Shown here in pieces: positions 36,510-48,763 of a stretch of 64,000 bases of DNA. The notes beneath the pieces were generated by a model. It searched no databases, was not told the origin of the DNA, and worked only from the letters and a program-made list of their open reading frames with translations. Location: assembly GCA_004352715.1 (NCBI GenBank), contig SCFE01000039.1:1689966-1753965 (forward strand), written 5' to 3'. Both the position numbers and the translations under genes were made by a program. Position 1 is the first letter of the stretch, and the number at the start of each line of letters is the position of its first letter. The DNA is from Hofstenia miamia. Taxonomy: Eukaryota; Xenacoelomorpha; Acoela.

Positions 36510-37384
36510 TTCATTTTTGTTGTGTTTCTATCCGAATGTAAATGAATCTAAAAATTATTGATGAGGTATCTCAAATTAAGATTTTCACCCCATATTTATT
36601 TGAATTTTAATATTAATATTATTGCCTCAATATTGATTTCTTTCATTTGAAAGTATTTCATTACAATAGTTCATCAAAATAGGATTTATGTGTATATAAT
36701 ATTTTATTAAAATCAGACATTTTTAACTAGGGAGAGTTTGAGTTTTGTATCTAAAATTCAATTATGTTTAGATTCATTTGTAAAATTGAATTTATGTGCA
36801 ATTTTATTGTCTGTGTTTGTGTTGTTATAGATTTAATTCAATATCATTATTTGAAAACTATCATAGTATATAACATTTTTGTTGTCATTTATTTTTTTAA
36901 AGAACAATATCATTGTTGAAAAGCTATTAAAAGTCTTTTAAAATTTATTACAGAATTTAACTACAATTAAATTTGCTTCTACTCAGATGTTTTACTAACA
37001 ATCGCATTGAATATTGAAGTTTCGTATTTAAAAGTAGGGCTATATGAAATACTGAAAACTATTTTTGCACCTTAAAACATACAAAACATCGCTAATTTAT
37101 TTAATAAATATATTGATTTACAGATTATTGATCGAATGCAAATATTTTTTATAAAGGCTATGCACTAAATAATTTTTGCAAATTGCCGGTAATAATGATG
37201 TCTCTATTTTAATTCGAAGTTTGCTTTGCAATAATTATTTTTAAATGTGTCAGTAATTGAACATTTTCCAATAGAATAATTTCGTACAAAATTTTGTCGT
37301 ATTAGTTATATGCTCTCATGCTTTAACTTAAGTGGTTTTTATTTTTTGCATAATGATTTATTTTCAGTTTAATAGCGTGATTGA
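36510..37384. other. AT-rich downstream DNA, nothing recognised
   Basis: No second gene, RNA gene or element was recognised after the receptor stop codon. Confidence 0.45.
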
Positions 37385-37662
37385 AAGTTTCTAAATCAAA
37401 CACTCAAAATATATTTTTTAATATAATTATAAAATCATCATCTTGAAATTTTGTTGTTTCCAATCAATTGCATTATTAGAAATATTGGATAATTGAACAA
37501 TGAATAACTTATCAGTTGAATTTTTTCATCTAATAAAAATCCTAAATCTACATAGTTTTGAATAAAAAATTTTATAATAAATTTCAAAAATATATAACTT
37601 AGACCAATAACTTAAAATAATATGGTGGAAACCATATTTATATATATCACAATTTTCCCAAT
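37385..37662 (+). repeat. Exact direct repeat, copy 1 (278 bp)
   Basis: This segment is identical by eye to 37878-38155, offset 493 bp in the same orientation. The second copy stops at a single N (38156) followed by (AT)n, whereas this copy continues into unique sequence. Perfect identity in AT-rich non-coding DNA beside an N suggests a false duplication made at a gap closure. Confidence 0.9.
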
Positions 37663-37877
37663 TTATCTGTTATGCAATTGTCATTTTTCTTTACAGTTTT
37701 TCTTAACTCAATAATATTTGGATGGTCGAATGTAAAATTTTATAGAGATATTGGCTTTTTCAATTACATTTAGAGTATCAGAAGTTCTTTTGCCAGTGGT
37801 TTTCCAGGATATTTTATATGAAGGTCTATAAATGACCTGTAATCCTTAGCTTTATATAACGTGCCATTTATATATAT

Positions 37878-38155
37878 AAGTTTCTAAATCAAACACTCAA
37901 AATATATTTTTTAATATAATTATAAAATCATCATCTTGAAATTTTGTTGTTTCCAATCAATTGCATTATTAGAAATATTGGATAATTGAACAATGAATAA
38001 CTTATCAGTTGAATTTTTTCATCTAATAAAAATCCTAAATCTACATAGTTTTGAATAAAAAATTTTATAATAAATTTCAAAAATATATAACTTAGACCAA
38101 TAACTTAAAATAATATGGTGGAAACCATATTTATATATATCACAATTTTCCCAAT
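37878..38155 (+). repeat. Exact direct repeat, copy 2, ending at a single N
   Basis: Identical to 37385-37662 and abutting N at 38156 and the (AT)n tract 38157-38187. See copy 1 for the probable assembly explanation. Confidence 0.9.
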
Positions 38156-38156
38156 N

Positions 38157-38190
<34 letters not shown>

Positions 38191-38862
38191 TTTAAGTGAT
38201 GCTAATTTAGACCAGCTGTTCTACAAATACCTCTTAAATTAATATTCTATTTCTATATAATTGTCACCTTCAATTTTCTGTAGCAAATACAAATTTATAT
38301 TGATGTAAAGTTTAATTTAACTACAAATTTTCAATAATATTTCTGAAAAATAATGCATGCATTACATAAGATTTTTGGCGAAATATTTGGTGAACGATTT
38401 CTTCTAAAGTTTGTTAGTATTAATTGTCTAAGCCTATATTAATATTGAAATTGCTTAAGAAAATATTTAAAATAAACAACTTTGAAAATTTGAAGCAAGC
38501 ACTATTTTTTGGAGAAACGTAGACTAGTAATCAATTGAAATTCTAATGCCTTAACAACGTTTAAAATTAGTGCAATCAAACTAATTAAGAAATCTCAAAA
38601 AAAGGCGTGTTCAATGCGGAATTAATTGATTGTGCGCTTTTTATATATCATTAAATTTTTCTTAACACAATTAGCTTTTAATTTTTGTAATTATCATAAA
38701 CAATATCCTCGGGCAAAAAGTAAAGGTCATTTTATATTGTTGAAATCTTTCATTTGAACTAAAATTTTAAACTTGGTTAGTTTCACTTCGCTTTAATACT
38801 TGGGGTAGTGCTAAACTTCTCTAATCAATTAAGACTTCTATCACTTGATTACTGCAAAGAAG

Positions 38863-39063
38863 ATAACCAAAATGGTGCATAGGAATCAAAACCAAATTAT
38901 TTTTGCTATATTTATAAATATATTTTTTGTATATATATATTGTATTTTATACTTACAAATTCAAGGAAATACAGTTTCTTCTGAAAAATTTTCAACATTC
39001 AAAACAAGTAATTTTTTAAACCCGTCTTTTCCTTGCCTCATAATAAACGACAAAATGTACTAA
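38863..39063 (+). CDS. Possible small single-pass membrane protein or first exon
   Basis: From an ATG at 38872 there is a frame of about 63 residues with a short basic N-terminus (MVHRNQNQ) and a hydrophobic stretch of about 20 residues (IIFAIFINIFFVYIYCILYL), then a polar Ser/Thr-rich segment and a stop at 39061-39063. This fits a type II signal anchor with stem, as in a Golgi enzyme's first exon. However, AT-rich DNA often yields Ile/Phe/Tyr-rich frames by chance, and no downstream exon was identified. Confidence 0.2.
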   Translation: MTKMVHRNQNQIIFAIFINIFFVYIYCILYLQIQGNTVSSEKFSTFKTSNFLNPSFPCLIINDKMY

Positions 39064-39069
39064 TTTGAT

Positions 39070-41130
39070 GAATGTACATGTGCAAATGGTATTAATTATT
39101 ATTTCAATGATTTTGATCATGCTTACTAACAATCCTACTATTATTATCTTTGAATGTTTGCATTCTTAGTAATTTATTCCTTCCCATTAAGATACATAGA
39201 TATGAATTTCTTAAAATGACATTTATCTACCATATTAATCAAAGTGGAAGGTAATATATTTCAGCCTAAGTTCATATAAACTTGAATTAAAATTCATTTA
39301 TTAATTTATTCATATTTATGACTTTTATATACCTGCCAAAGACAATTGAAATTTTGTAAATGAAAAGTGATTTTTTTGCACAATTGCTAAATTAAATGAA
39401 GATTTTATATTAAAACTTGTTAAACCGCTTATAAAATTTAAATAATAATTGCATAAAGCATAGATAAAATTTCAATAATAGTTCATAATTTCTTTGTATT
39501 CTAATGCATTTCCAAATCTTGTGAAGTGTTTTCAATTGAAAACTACATAATTTCGCTGTGAGCAACAAATGTCTACTTCCATTTTTAAAAATTAGAGCTT
39601 TTCTATATACTTTACAATTTTACAAATATGTGAAAACAAAATTGTCTTAAAATTTGGCGTTTATATAGTGTAGCATAATCTCTAATAAAAGACTCGATTA
39701 AAAAAACAAAAGGAAAAGAAAAACATAAAACTCAAATAAGAAACTCGAATCAATTTATTAGAAATTTGCTTCTAATGATTTTGCCAACATTGTAAAAGCA
39801 AATATCGGTCCCAACTCTTTTGACAAAACGTGTGTGGACATTAAGCTCCGCATTGATTTTAGCTTAACAACGGGTTCACGCAGAAGATAACTACGTGGAC
39901 ATCAAAAATTGGTTAGCGACTGGTACTTGCTTGATCGGTAAACATATTTATTAAATTTTATATAAATAGAACCTAAGCGCTGTAAAATTGATGGAAATTT
40001 ACCATTTAGTCGTTTACTCTTAACTCATTGGTTTATTTAATTATTATACGATGCGAAGCTAAGCAAGCTTTGTGTGTGATGATCGAAGGCTGTGTGCGAG
40101 GGCATAGTCAAGTGGATTTCAGCCTCGATGATTACATGCAATTAGGTTACGGCTAGGTATAGGAACGTTTTTCTCCATCGCTTAGCTAGCCACCGTTTGC
40201 TTGTGTGACATATAGTAACAAATGCTTGAAAGGCGAGAAGCCACCGTAAGGATGATTACCATATTTATTATTAACCTTGTTTTAGATCCAAATTGTTGAC
40301 TCATAAGAGACTGATAAGAGACCGTGTTGTTTATATTTTAATTACATGTAGGTTAGGGGCTGCCGTAGTTTATAGAATCCGTTTTAATTTGTTTGCAGCT
40401 AGTGTTGTGTCAGTTGTACATGTCAACCCTCATTGCGATATATGTTTATTTTAATTAGATGTAAGAAACTGCCTTGATTATATTAGCTACGCAAGTTGAG
40501 AATGAGAACTAAGTCGAGTAGTGGCTGGTATTTATTACACCATAAGTAAGGCACACATAACAAAACTCTTTTAATGAGATGGAACGATGGATGCGGATGG
40601 ATGGAATGGAATCGAACTGTTGGAAACCTGCGAACTGTCTTTAAGACACTGCTTCGGACAATAAGCGTGCCCAGCTTGTTCTCTCTTGACCTCTACTTTT
40701 GGAGATGCTACCTAAATACTAGCAATGAATAGTTGTATTAACTCTGGAGTATTAATTAAGTTATATCTCTGCAATTATAGTATTGCGAAAGAAAGGGAGA
40801 GTGAAAGTACTCATTAACCCGCACGATGGAATCTGCAGGCAGTCGTATCTAAATTGTACAACGTTATTATGCACATCCCTTGCCTGGGTGATGATGTAAC
40901 AATAGAATGTCTATATGAAGTTATCAAAGTCAACCTTGGCATAGTCTGGACCTAAATATACTTCAAATTTGATAAGTTTATTCATGCAACTATGAATAAG
41001 TTATTCTTTAGCTGAAAAATTGAATTTTGCTAATTTTTTAAATCAAAACTTCATTTTTGTTAACTATATTTGAATGCAATATTTAGTAAATATTTTCGCT
41101 TTTGAAGATGTAATATTGCTTTTCTAAAAT
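39070..41130. other. Intergenic DNA, a less AT-rich stretch at 39830-40930
   Basis: Base composition becomes visibly more balanced between about 39830 and 40930, with GATGGATG-type simple sequence near 40580-40610. No open frame, transposon terminus or RNA structure could be identified there. It could be an untranslated region, a non-coding RNA or an old mobile element. Confidence 0.3.
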
Positions 41131-41133
41131 TTA

Positions 41134-41137
<4 letters not shown>

Positions 41138-41167
<30 letters not shown>

Positions 41168-41243
41168 NNNNNNNNNNNNNNNNNNNNNNNNNNNNNNNNN
41201 NNNNNNNNNNNNNNNNNNNNNNNNNNNNNTATATATATATATA
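41138..41243. repeat. (AT)n microsatellite with a 62-base gap
   Basis: AT runs lie on both sides of N (41168-41229). Confidence 0.95.
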
Positions 41244-41249
41244 AAAGCA

Positions 41250-44200
41250 CGATGGAAAATGCTAGAACATTACTAAGATCAACATCATCGCATAAAGCAT
41301 TATACACTAAAACCATCATTCCAGCAGCTATTCAGTGTATAAATAAAGAATTTCCAAAATATTTATAGATGTTTATGAACATATACATGTATATTAATTT
41401 CCTATTTACATTTGTAAAAAACATTTGTTTCCTCAAAATTTTTCACACAAATATTTGAACGTAGAGATTTACGTAAATTGTACATAGTGAAATTATCAAA
41501 AAAATGTTTTATTGGTTGTTCTTTCCATAATTGCATATTCTATCAATCAGAAGCATACAGATAATTGTTTCAGCATTAGTTCAAGTATAACAGCCTGAAT
41601 TCTTACAAAGTGTCTAATGTCTCGAAGAAACTGTGCACCAGTTGCCATACTTCTTATCTTGATGATGATGAACTTTTTAAAACAAATTTCATTGATTTTG
41701 TATGGAAATATTTTTTAATTTTAAAGACCTTTTATTCTAAAGGACTTTAAATTGTTAATCTCAGTTGTCTTTTAGAGCTCATTGTTCAGTAAAATTCTGT
41801 CTGTAAGCTTTTCAAAATTTAGCATTTCATCACAAGAGTCAAAGCAATTTATTATATAAAATAGTGTACATTACAAAGTCTACAATATAGTAAAAATATA
41901 TACATAATAAATGATATATAAATAAAATGATAAAGCAATTACAGATAAATGTCTATTTGTAAAAATTTTATTCTTAAATCTATATAATTGTGTTATATAA
42001 TATAAAGTAATCACAAACATGCGTTAGGATATCAAATTTAAGTTAAATTTCTTAAAGTGTTCCGTTTGTTAGAGCAACTTATTGTAAAAGTTTGCTTTGT
42101 ATACATTTGAGTTTATAGGATCATAAAAGTTAGGATAGGACCAAATTACCGTTAATTTCAATGGGAAAGGACTAAATTTACTGCTCCACAATGTACTACA
42201 AAGAAATACGTTTAGAGATGAAAGCATTATGATATTAACTTTTATCAAGAAAATCGATTTTATGAAATACATCAAGCTAAATGAAGGAAAAGGTGTACCA
42301 TATATGCGAGATTTTATTATATTTATTATTTGTAACTGTCATACTGCAGGGGAAAGAAAGTATGATTTTGATGCAAGAGAATGTTAAGAAGTTATAACCT
42401 ATTTGCCAAGTAAGACCCAAATTCGATAAAAGTTATGGTCAATGATGAAGCAAAATTGCCCAGATATCATGTGTTGTTATCAATAGAGAGAGATATTTTA
42501 CAGTATTTTCAATGGATATATTGAAAAACTATTACTCTTTATTGCAAGAAATGGGCACTGCTTACAGACGGTAAGAATAGCAAATGAAATGTTATTGCAT
42601 TGGCAATATTTGAAATTCCAAACTGTTTTTGCCCTTGTGAAATTTTTTTATATATTTTACTTACATTTGCTTAATTGGTGAATAAAACTATATATCAAGA
42701 AAAAATCAATTGTTGCAGTACTTTTGAGTCCATTCTTCAAATCCTGTCAAGATCAATCATTTATTTTCTCATTGATTTATAGATGTTTTGCTAAAGATGA
42801 GAAATAATTGTTTGTTTTATGTCCAGTTATAATTTCTGTTGTCTAATGAATTGAATTAAACAACAATTAGAGGACAGTGGTGTAAAGTAGCCACCCTTTT
42901 AGGGAATGAGTAATTGTACAAATTTTTTAAGGTTTTTTTTTATTATCTAGCTGGATGATGTACCCAGTATATTATTATGAGTTATGTTAGCTCTTTCTTC
43001 TATATTCCTCCCCATACCACCAGTTGTTCTCAAAAACTTTAAGCATAAAGGTGTTATAAATGTTTTAAACTTTAATTTTATATGTTTCCACTATATACAG
43101 TATTTAATGTAGCTCTACATCTCTGCTAAATTTTTGCACAGAGTTTCATGAAATTACTTTTCCTACTAAGTAGGGGCCATAGATTTTGTTTGATTGGTTT
43201 GGTAGTCTTACCTGTGGTTGCGTAAAGTGCCTATGTCAAGCTACATTTCAATTCTTAAGTGAGGATGCAATATTTCGAATAAGAATTCCCATTTGTATTT
43301 TTTCAGGTGTTATTTTCCTGATATGTCTTCAATATAGGGCTTTGATTTTTATCAATTGTTTTTTTATTGGATAGAGACATCACTACTGCAAGCTATTTAA
43401 ACGTACAACTTACAATTTGAAGAACATCACCTTTAGGCAATTTAATGCTACACTGTCTCTGAAACAAATTTTCATCATGTGTTCCCTATATTTGCATTAG
43501 TTGTTCATTAAAATGCCACTCTATAAATTGGAGTCTATATGAAGTGAAGGGAGGAGGGGAAGTTGATACAAAACTTAAATATTACTGATAATGGGGAATT
43601 CAATAGTTCAACTGCCAATTCTGATGGTTATCCAAATGCTAATTGGATTTTTTAAGCTATTTTCAAGCTAAGTTTGTTGAAAAGATGTAAGATTGAGAAA
43701 CAATTAACGATAACTCAAGCCAAGTGTTGTTTTGCTGGTGTAATTATGTAGCATTGTGTGAAAATGTAAATTATTCACAAGTAAGGATATCAGTTTGCTA
43801 TACTTTTATTAATATTTTACATTTATGATTTTATATCTCATAAAAGAAATATTTTCAATGGACTAAATTTCCTTCTCAATATCATCTTACATAATACTGA
43901 GAATACAGATTTAATATATTATGTATGAATCCTTTTTCGTTTTTTTCTAATGAGATTTAGAAATTTATTGAAATTGAGTGAAATTCTGCAAAAGGTTGAA
44001 AATGAAAACTCAATATTAAAAGATACGCACAAAAAGTAATCAAAGTTTGCATTTAAAAAACATTAGACAAAAACTTTGATCCTTAATAATGACATTAGAA
44101 TTTTCTGAAAAAAATAAATCAGGGACTAGAATTGATACGCTAAATTTATTTGCAATTAGCTGTTGCCACCTTATCCCCCCTGTACCTTACATAATTGCAA

Positions 44201-44440
44201 TCAATTTCCTACGAATACTATTGTGTGGATATTTATTTCTCTACAAATCTTGTGTTAGGATTATTATTCTGATTACTATTCAGAACAAACTGAAATGTAT
44301 TTTTAAAACTTTAAAGATATAAATATTGGTCTGAGAACGACTATTTCAATTGTAAACATTTCAAGTTTAAAGTTATTTTATGTAGCTTTAAGGGTGTTCA
44401 CTTGAAAGGAAATAAACAAAACGTTTTGTCAAGCAATTGG
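41250..44440. other. Intergenic DNA, no supported gene
   Basis: Just after the gap a plus-strand stretch (HKALYTKTIIPAAIQCINK at about 41290-41345) faintly resembles a LINE polymerase C-terminus. A 55-codon frame without ATG ends near 41753. Frames at 43186-43374 and 44089-44322 show no domains. None is strong enough to call. Confidence 0.35.
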
Positions 44441-44443
44441 TAT

Positions 44444-44449
44444 TTTATT
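44444..44449 (-). terminator. Poly(A) signal of the 463-residue orphan gene
   Basis: On the minus strand AATAAA lies about 85 bases beyond the stop codon at 44534, a normal 3' UTR distance for a compact gene. Confidence 0.5.
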
Positions 44450-44533
44450 AGTACATAAAAGACGAAAATGTACAATTAAATACATCAGTTATTGCTTAGT
44501 AATGCCAGACACCTATATTTCACACAAATCATT

Positions 44534-45925
44534 TCAGTGCAGAGGCAATTTGATTCTTACGAATGGTCTATTTCTTGAAATTGTTTTATTGGATGCAACT
44601 TCCAGCTTAAGACCAAGGCTACTTGAAAAATCCAATTTCTTCAGAAGAAATTGGGAATTGTATGATTTTTCAAAATATATTTCATTTAAATTATCTGAAG
44701 TTATACAGATTCCGTCACACTTCAAATCTTTAAGTAGAATAGTGTACTCTGAGTTCATATTACCTTGACTTCTTTCATATTCGCCAAGAGCTATCGCGTT
44801 CAACTTTGCCAGGTCACAGAATGAATCCTTGGTTCTCAATTGGAAAATCACTATCCGCTCTAAATCGATATTCCCACTAATAAGAAATATTTCAATATCC
44901 ACATCTACGACATGACAACACTGTTTACTTATAACTTTATAAAATTTAGTTAAACGTAATTCAAAGTAGTTGGATGTCGCTTCTTTACATGTATTACAAG
45001 TGTAAACTTCAACAGTGTTCGCATCAAATTTCTCTAAAGTAATATATTCTATATCGGGCTTTTCTGTTAATGGCAGTAATATTCTCGCCACGTGGTAAAA
45101 TCGAAGTATTTTCGGATAGAAATATAAAAATCGATTTGCCATAATGATCTTTTTATCAGTCTTTATGTTGTATTGCAAATTTTCTGAACTTTGTATCAGG
45201 AAATTACTTAATACAGTGTTAACTGTGACTTCAGCAAATTGAAGCCCAACTCGAAATATTTGCATTGTTTCATAAAGTTTTTGCCCAAGAAGAGTTGCCT
45301 TAGTTATTTGACATATGCTACTTACACAGTGAAACATTAACTTTTGAAGGAGACATCTCGTGTTATTGCAGTAAACAGCGCGTATATCCATTACAATGTA
45401 TGCTTCCTGGACTAAAGGAGTAACCTTTATGCCATTCAAATTTTCTAAAATGAGATCCGCTGAAAAATATATGGGAGACAGCATGCAATAATGTCTATAG
45501 GGAGAGACGTTAAATTGCGTGACTTCATAACTAAGGTCATTTCCAAAATTGAATTTTAAAAAATTGATTTTACTGCAGTCTAAATGCAGGGAATCATTGC
45601 ATATTTCACGCCTCTGAAGTGGATCGTTGTGTGTAAAATACATGTAAATGAAATGTGCATCATCATCAATAGGAATGAAAACTTCAGGAAATTGCAGAAC
45701 AGTAGTTTCAGGTAAAGGCCTCTCCAAAAAATGTTTACATTTTAGTGAATATTTGTTGTAGGAAATACCTTGGTATTGCTCTACGTTTTGAAAATGTACC
45801 AAACAGATTTGTAATGAAATCGTGCGAATGACATTTACTTCTTCGACAGGATTTGCCAACCCTGAAAATCTCAATTTCTTTAAGCAAGTAACGAAGATAG
45901 ATAAAAAAATGAAGCTTTTCATCAT
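44534..45925 (-). CDS. Secreted cysteine-rich orphan protein, 463 residues
   Basis: This long intronless frame is far longer than chance in this composition. The open frame extends to 45961, but its outer codon is GTG and the first in-frame ATGs are at 45925 and 45922, so I start there. That gives a good signal peptide (MMKSFIFLSIFVTCLKKLRF). The rest has about 16 cysteines, some in close sets (CNNTRC, CNTC, QCC, KCDGIC), and several N-glycosylation sequons (NDS, NVS, NNT, NKT). No second membrane segment or GPI-type tail is evident, as the end is basic and polar. The pattern suggests a disulfide-bonded glycoprotein that is secreted or extracellular. I do not recognise the family and assign no function. 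A minus-strand AATAAA follows the stop. An upstream exon supplying a different start cannot be excluded. Confidence 0.75.
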   Translation of the reverse strand: MMKSFIFLSIFVTCLKKLRFSGLANPVEEVNVIRTISLQICLVHFQNVEQYQGISYNKYSLKCKHFLERPLPETTVLQFPEVFIPIDDDAHFIYMYFTHNDPLQRREICNDSLHLDCSKINFLKFNFGNDLSYEVTQFNVSPYRHYCMLSPIYFSADLILENLNGIKVTPLVQEAYIVMDIRAVYCNNTRCLLQKLMFHCVSSICQITKATLLGQKLYETMQIFRVGLQFAEVTVNTVLSNFLIQSSENLQYNIKTDKKIIMANRFLYFYPKILRFYHVARILLPLTEKPDIEYITLEKFDANTVEVYTCNTCKEATSNYFELRLTKFYKVISKQCCHVVDVDIEIFLISGNIDLERIVIFQLRTKDSFCDLAKLNAIALGEYERSQGNMNSEYTILLKDLKCDGICITSDNLNEIYFEKSYNSQFLLKKLDFSSSLGLKLEVASNKTISRNRPFVRIKLPLH

Positions 45926-46019
45926 TAAAAAAACCAATGTAAAAAGCACCGCGGATGGCACTTCATTATTAATAAATGTAGAATTAATTAAAAAAGGTGC
46001 ACTTTTATGAATATGTTAA

Positions 46020-46370
46020 AATATTAACTATTTTTAATTGGAAAAATTAATGGAAGCTCTTGGACATTAGAATTAAAACAGCTTTGTCATCTGCAGCCTT
46101 TTAAATATATGAATACTCATAATTTATATTCGACAATGGATGTCTACTGGAGTCGTCACGCCAATACTATTATGAGGTCAACAACTGTTGCTTAAGAATG
46201 TTGATGATTAATTGTTGAATAAAATGAAAATTCAGAAAATGTTCAATTTATTTGTTGTAATTCTCTTATAATTAACAATTAGTGTAGAAAAATATAAAGC
46301 GGTTAATGAGAAAGTATACTTCACTTATGTTTTTTAGTAGATTTATAAATGAGAACACTCGTTGGTACTT
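46020..46370. other. Short intergenic stretch upstream of the orphan gene
   Basis: This is the presumed 5' flank of the minus-strand gene. No TATA box or other promoter element can be assigned with confidence in such AT-rich DNA. Confidence 0.35.
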
Positions 46371-46377
46371 ATTTAAA

Positions 46378-46520
46378 ACTTGGCGTACGCAGAGGGGGAG
46401 CATGGTGGAATGCTCCCCCTCCCCCCGTCAGGTTTCAAAAGTGATTTTGACTGGATAAATAAAAAAACTCGCTTTGCTCATGACTATGATGCCCCCGCCA
46501 GAAAATCCTTCGTTCGATTA
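46378..46520. mobile_element. Probable DNA-transposon remnant
   Basis: The left edge CTTGGCGTACGCAGAGGGGG and the right edge, read inwards, CGAACGAAGGATTTTCTGGCGGGGGC are GC-rich and roughly inverted. A word of the form TGGCGTACGCAGGATTTT is common at ends of degraded invertebrate DNA transposons. The target duplication was not resolved. The plus-strand frame over this segment is not a protein candidate. Confidence 0.35.
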
Positions 46521-46622
46521 ATCTCATTATTTAGGATAATTTATCACAAGAAGAATTTATGAAAGAACTGACGCTGAATACCAGCATTCGGCTCATATAT
46601 AAATATAAATAGACAGACATTA

Positions 46623-47011
46623 AGTAGCGTACACACTTACAACTTTGCGCGCAACTTTTCTTGATATAATGAGGAGCACAAAAAAGTTGGAAGTGTGTAC
46701 GCGATTCCAACTTTGTTGTGAACTTTTAATTCATATATTACGATTTTGTCATTTCTCACAGAGAAAGAATTTAACCGCGCATTATTATTTACACAAGATC
46801 CTTTCAAAACGAGGTCTTCTTTCTTCAGAATGGTTGATTGTATTTGTTGTAGTACATTTTACTGGTGGATTTAATTTTTAAAAATGGCAATAAATATAAT
46901 TCAACTAAAAAGTTGTGCACAAAGTTTTAAGTGTGTACGCAAAATATTTTTGCTGTGAACTTTATAATTACTCAAAAAGTTGCGCGCAAAGTTGTAAGTG
47001 TGTACACTACT
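46623..47011. mobile_element. Foldback MITE with TTA target duplication and internal terminus copies
   Basis: The ends AGTAGCGTACACACTTACAA (from 46623) and its reverse complement (ending 47011) match over about 37 bp with one mismatch. TTA lies outside both ends (46620-46622 and 47012-47014). Inside, copies of the terminus recur: GTTGGAAGTGTGTACGCG near 46686-46703 and TTTTAAGTGTGTACGC near 46925-46940. A 3-bp TTA duplication is typical of PIF/Harbinger-type elements. No transposase is encoded. The terminus aligns without gaps with that of the 21.6-kb foldback element. Confidence 0.8.
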
Positions 47012-47019
47012 TTAGAAAC

Positions 47020-48760
47020 ACAAAATTTCCTGTGGCCAAGCAAATTAATTGCAGACAATCTGGAATCATTCTTAAAAGAAGACATTGTCCAACTTGTGAA
47101 AACTAGCGAGACAATGACGATAATAATAATCAACCCCTTAAAATGAAAGTAGGCTCCGGAGCGCAGTTCAATGTTATTGCTTACAGTTATTTCTTATCTC
47201 TTGGACTGCCTGTTAAAGGAGTATGCAATCTACCAATAAACTCAGGAAAGCATAGAAATGAAAAAAATTGCTAAATTAATAATACCTCGTATTGATGCAA
47301 CTATACTTGGGTTAAAATTATTTGTAGTGTTGGATGACTGAGTAGACCATAGTTCTTGAGAGATTACGCGGCGGGTTGCGTTATTTTGCTGGAACCATCC
47401 TTATCAAAGTTCCTGTAGTGAAAGCTGGAAGTTTAGCGTTTGGATTGTGTCTAATGTATCTTTTTAGATTGATTATTTCAGTTAAGAAAATGGATCCAAA
47501 GATAATGTTTGCGAGAGTTAACATACCAAGCAATCACCTTTTGATTTGGCAGGGGCTTTTCTTTAAATTCTTAGGGATTTTCAGGTCACAAGTGAAGAAT
47601 TTATAAAACCAAGCATCAGCGGTAAAAAAAATTCAGGTCCATTATGTTCGTACTATTTTTTGATACGAACTCTTGAAACCATTTGCAGAAATGTGCACAT
47701 ATTTCGGAATCCGCTTTTCAGGTGATGAGAAACTGTCTTTTTATATAGACAGAGTGGTAGCTTCTTCAGGATGTCTTGCCAAAAGCATGTTCCATTAAGA
47801 AACGTGCTTTCCAACTGTCAAAACCATGGACAGCTATAAATCAGAGGTTTATTTCTGCCAATATCAACACCATTTTTAAGCATAACATTATAGCCTATTT
47901 AAAATAATATAGGTAATATAGTATTAAGTCAAACTGGTTCCGGTGGAAATTAATAAGGCATCCCTAACCAACAATGTTCCGCCATGTTTTGTCTTTTCTT
48001 TCTTCCAAGGTAGCGTTTTTAAATACCCCATCATAAATGGATTTAGCTCAACAATTAGAGTTGAACTGTGTAAACATACTATAGTCTTCAAACTAAGCAG
48101 AATATGTAAACGTCTGCGTAGTAGGGTGTCACCAAAAACAAATGTTTTCAGCTGAGGTTTTGCTTTTAGATATTTAGATAAAAAATAATACTATTTTTTT
48201 GAAAATAGATTAAAAACGATTAATACTTGACGTCCTAGAAATGAGTTTTTACAATGTTGACAATTGATGCATGACTTGCATTCCATACTTCATGATCTCG
48301 CTAGGTTACATCCTTAAGAAATTAGTAATATCATATTTTTCACTGCTTGTTGAAAAATGATATATTTTACAATCATCATTTACATTGTAAGTCTCTAAAA
48401 TAAATTTTTATTTCATAATTACAGAATAACAGAAGAAAGTATTGAAATCAGTAAATATATTGAGTGAATGTCTCACCCTACAATTTGTTAAGTTTTCCAT
48501 TACATCATTAATGCAGGGCCTATTTTGAAAGCATTGCTTACTTTTCATGTGTTCAACTAATTTGCACCAGCTCTGTAGTGGGATTTGTATAAATGACTTA
48601 CATAGTGGCAATAACTAAATGTGGGCCAATCAAATCTCGTACCTAGGTCTGTGCAGTTAATACTAGCATTTGCACCAATCCTATACCCACCGAACCTGTA
48701 TTAGGCTTACCTTTTTGAGGCTTAAGATTTTTGCAAATATTGTATCTACTTTTACTTTGA
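47020..48760. other. Intergenic DNA, no supported gene
   Basis: The minus strand near 47600-47800 has a stretch (RHPEEATTL) that faintly recalls pogo-type transposases, with many stops. Plus-strand frames at 47376-47606 and 47943-48155 have no recognisable domain. Nothing is firmly supported. Confidence 0.3.
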
Positions 48761-48763
48761 CAG

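Noticed and set aside
41250-41345. Plus-strand HKALYTKTIIPAAIQCINK as a LINE polymerase tail
   Set aside because: The match to LINE C-termini is only impressionistic and the upstream sequence is missing in the gap.
41597-41753. 55-codon frame with CTSC and a DDDE cluster as a last exon
   Set aside because: There is no ATG and no clear acceptor, and the length is within chance for this composition.
47376-48155. Decayed pogo-type transposase on the minus strand
   Set aside because: Only short phrases such as RHPEEATTL fit. No catalytic motif or terminal repeat was found.
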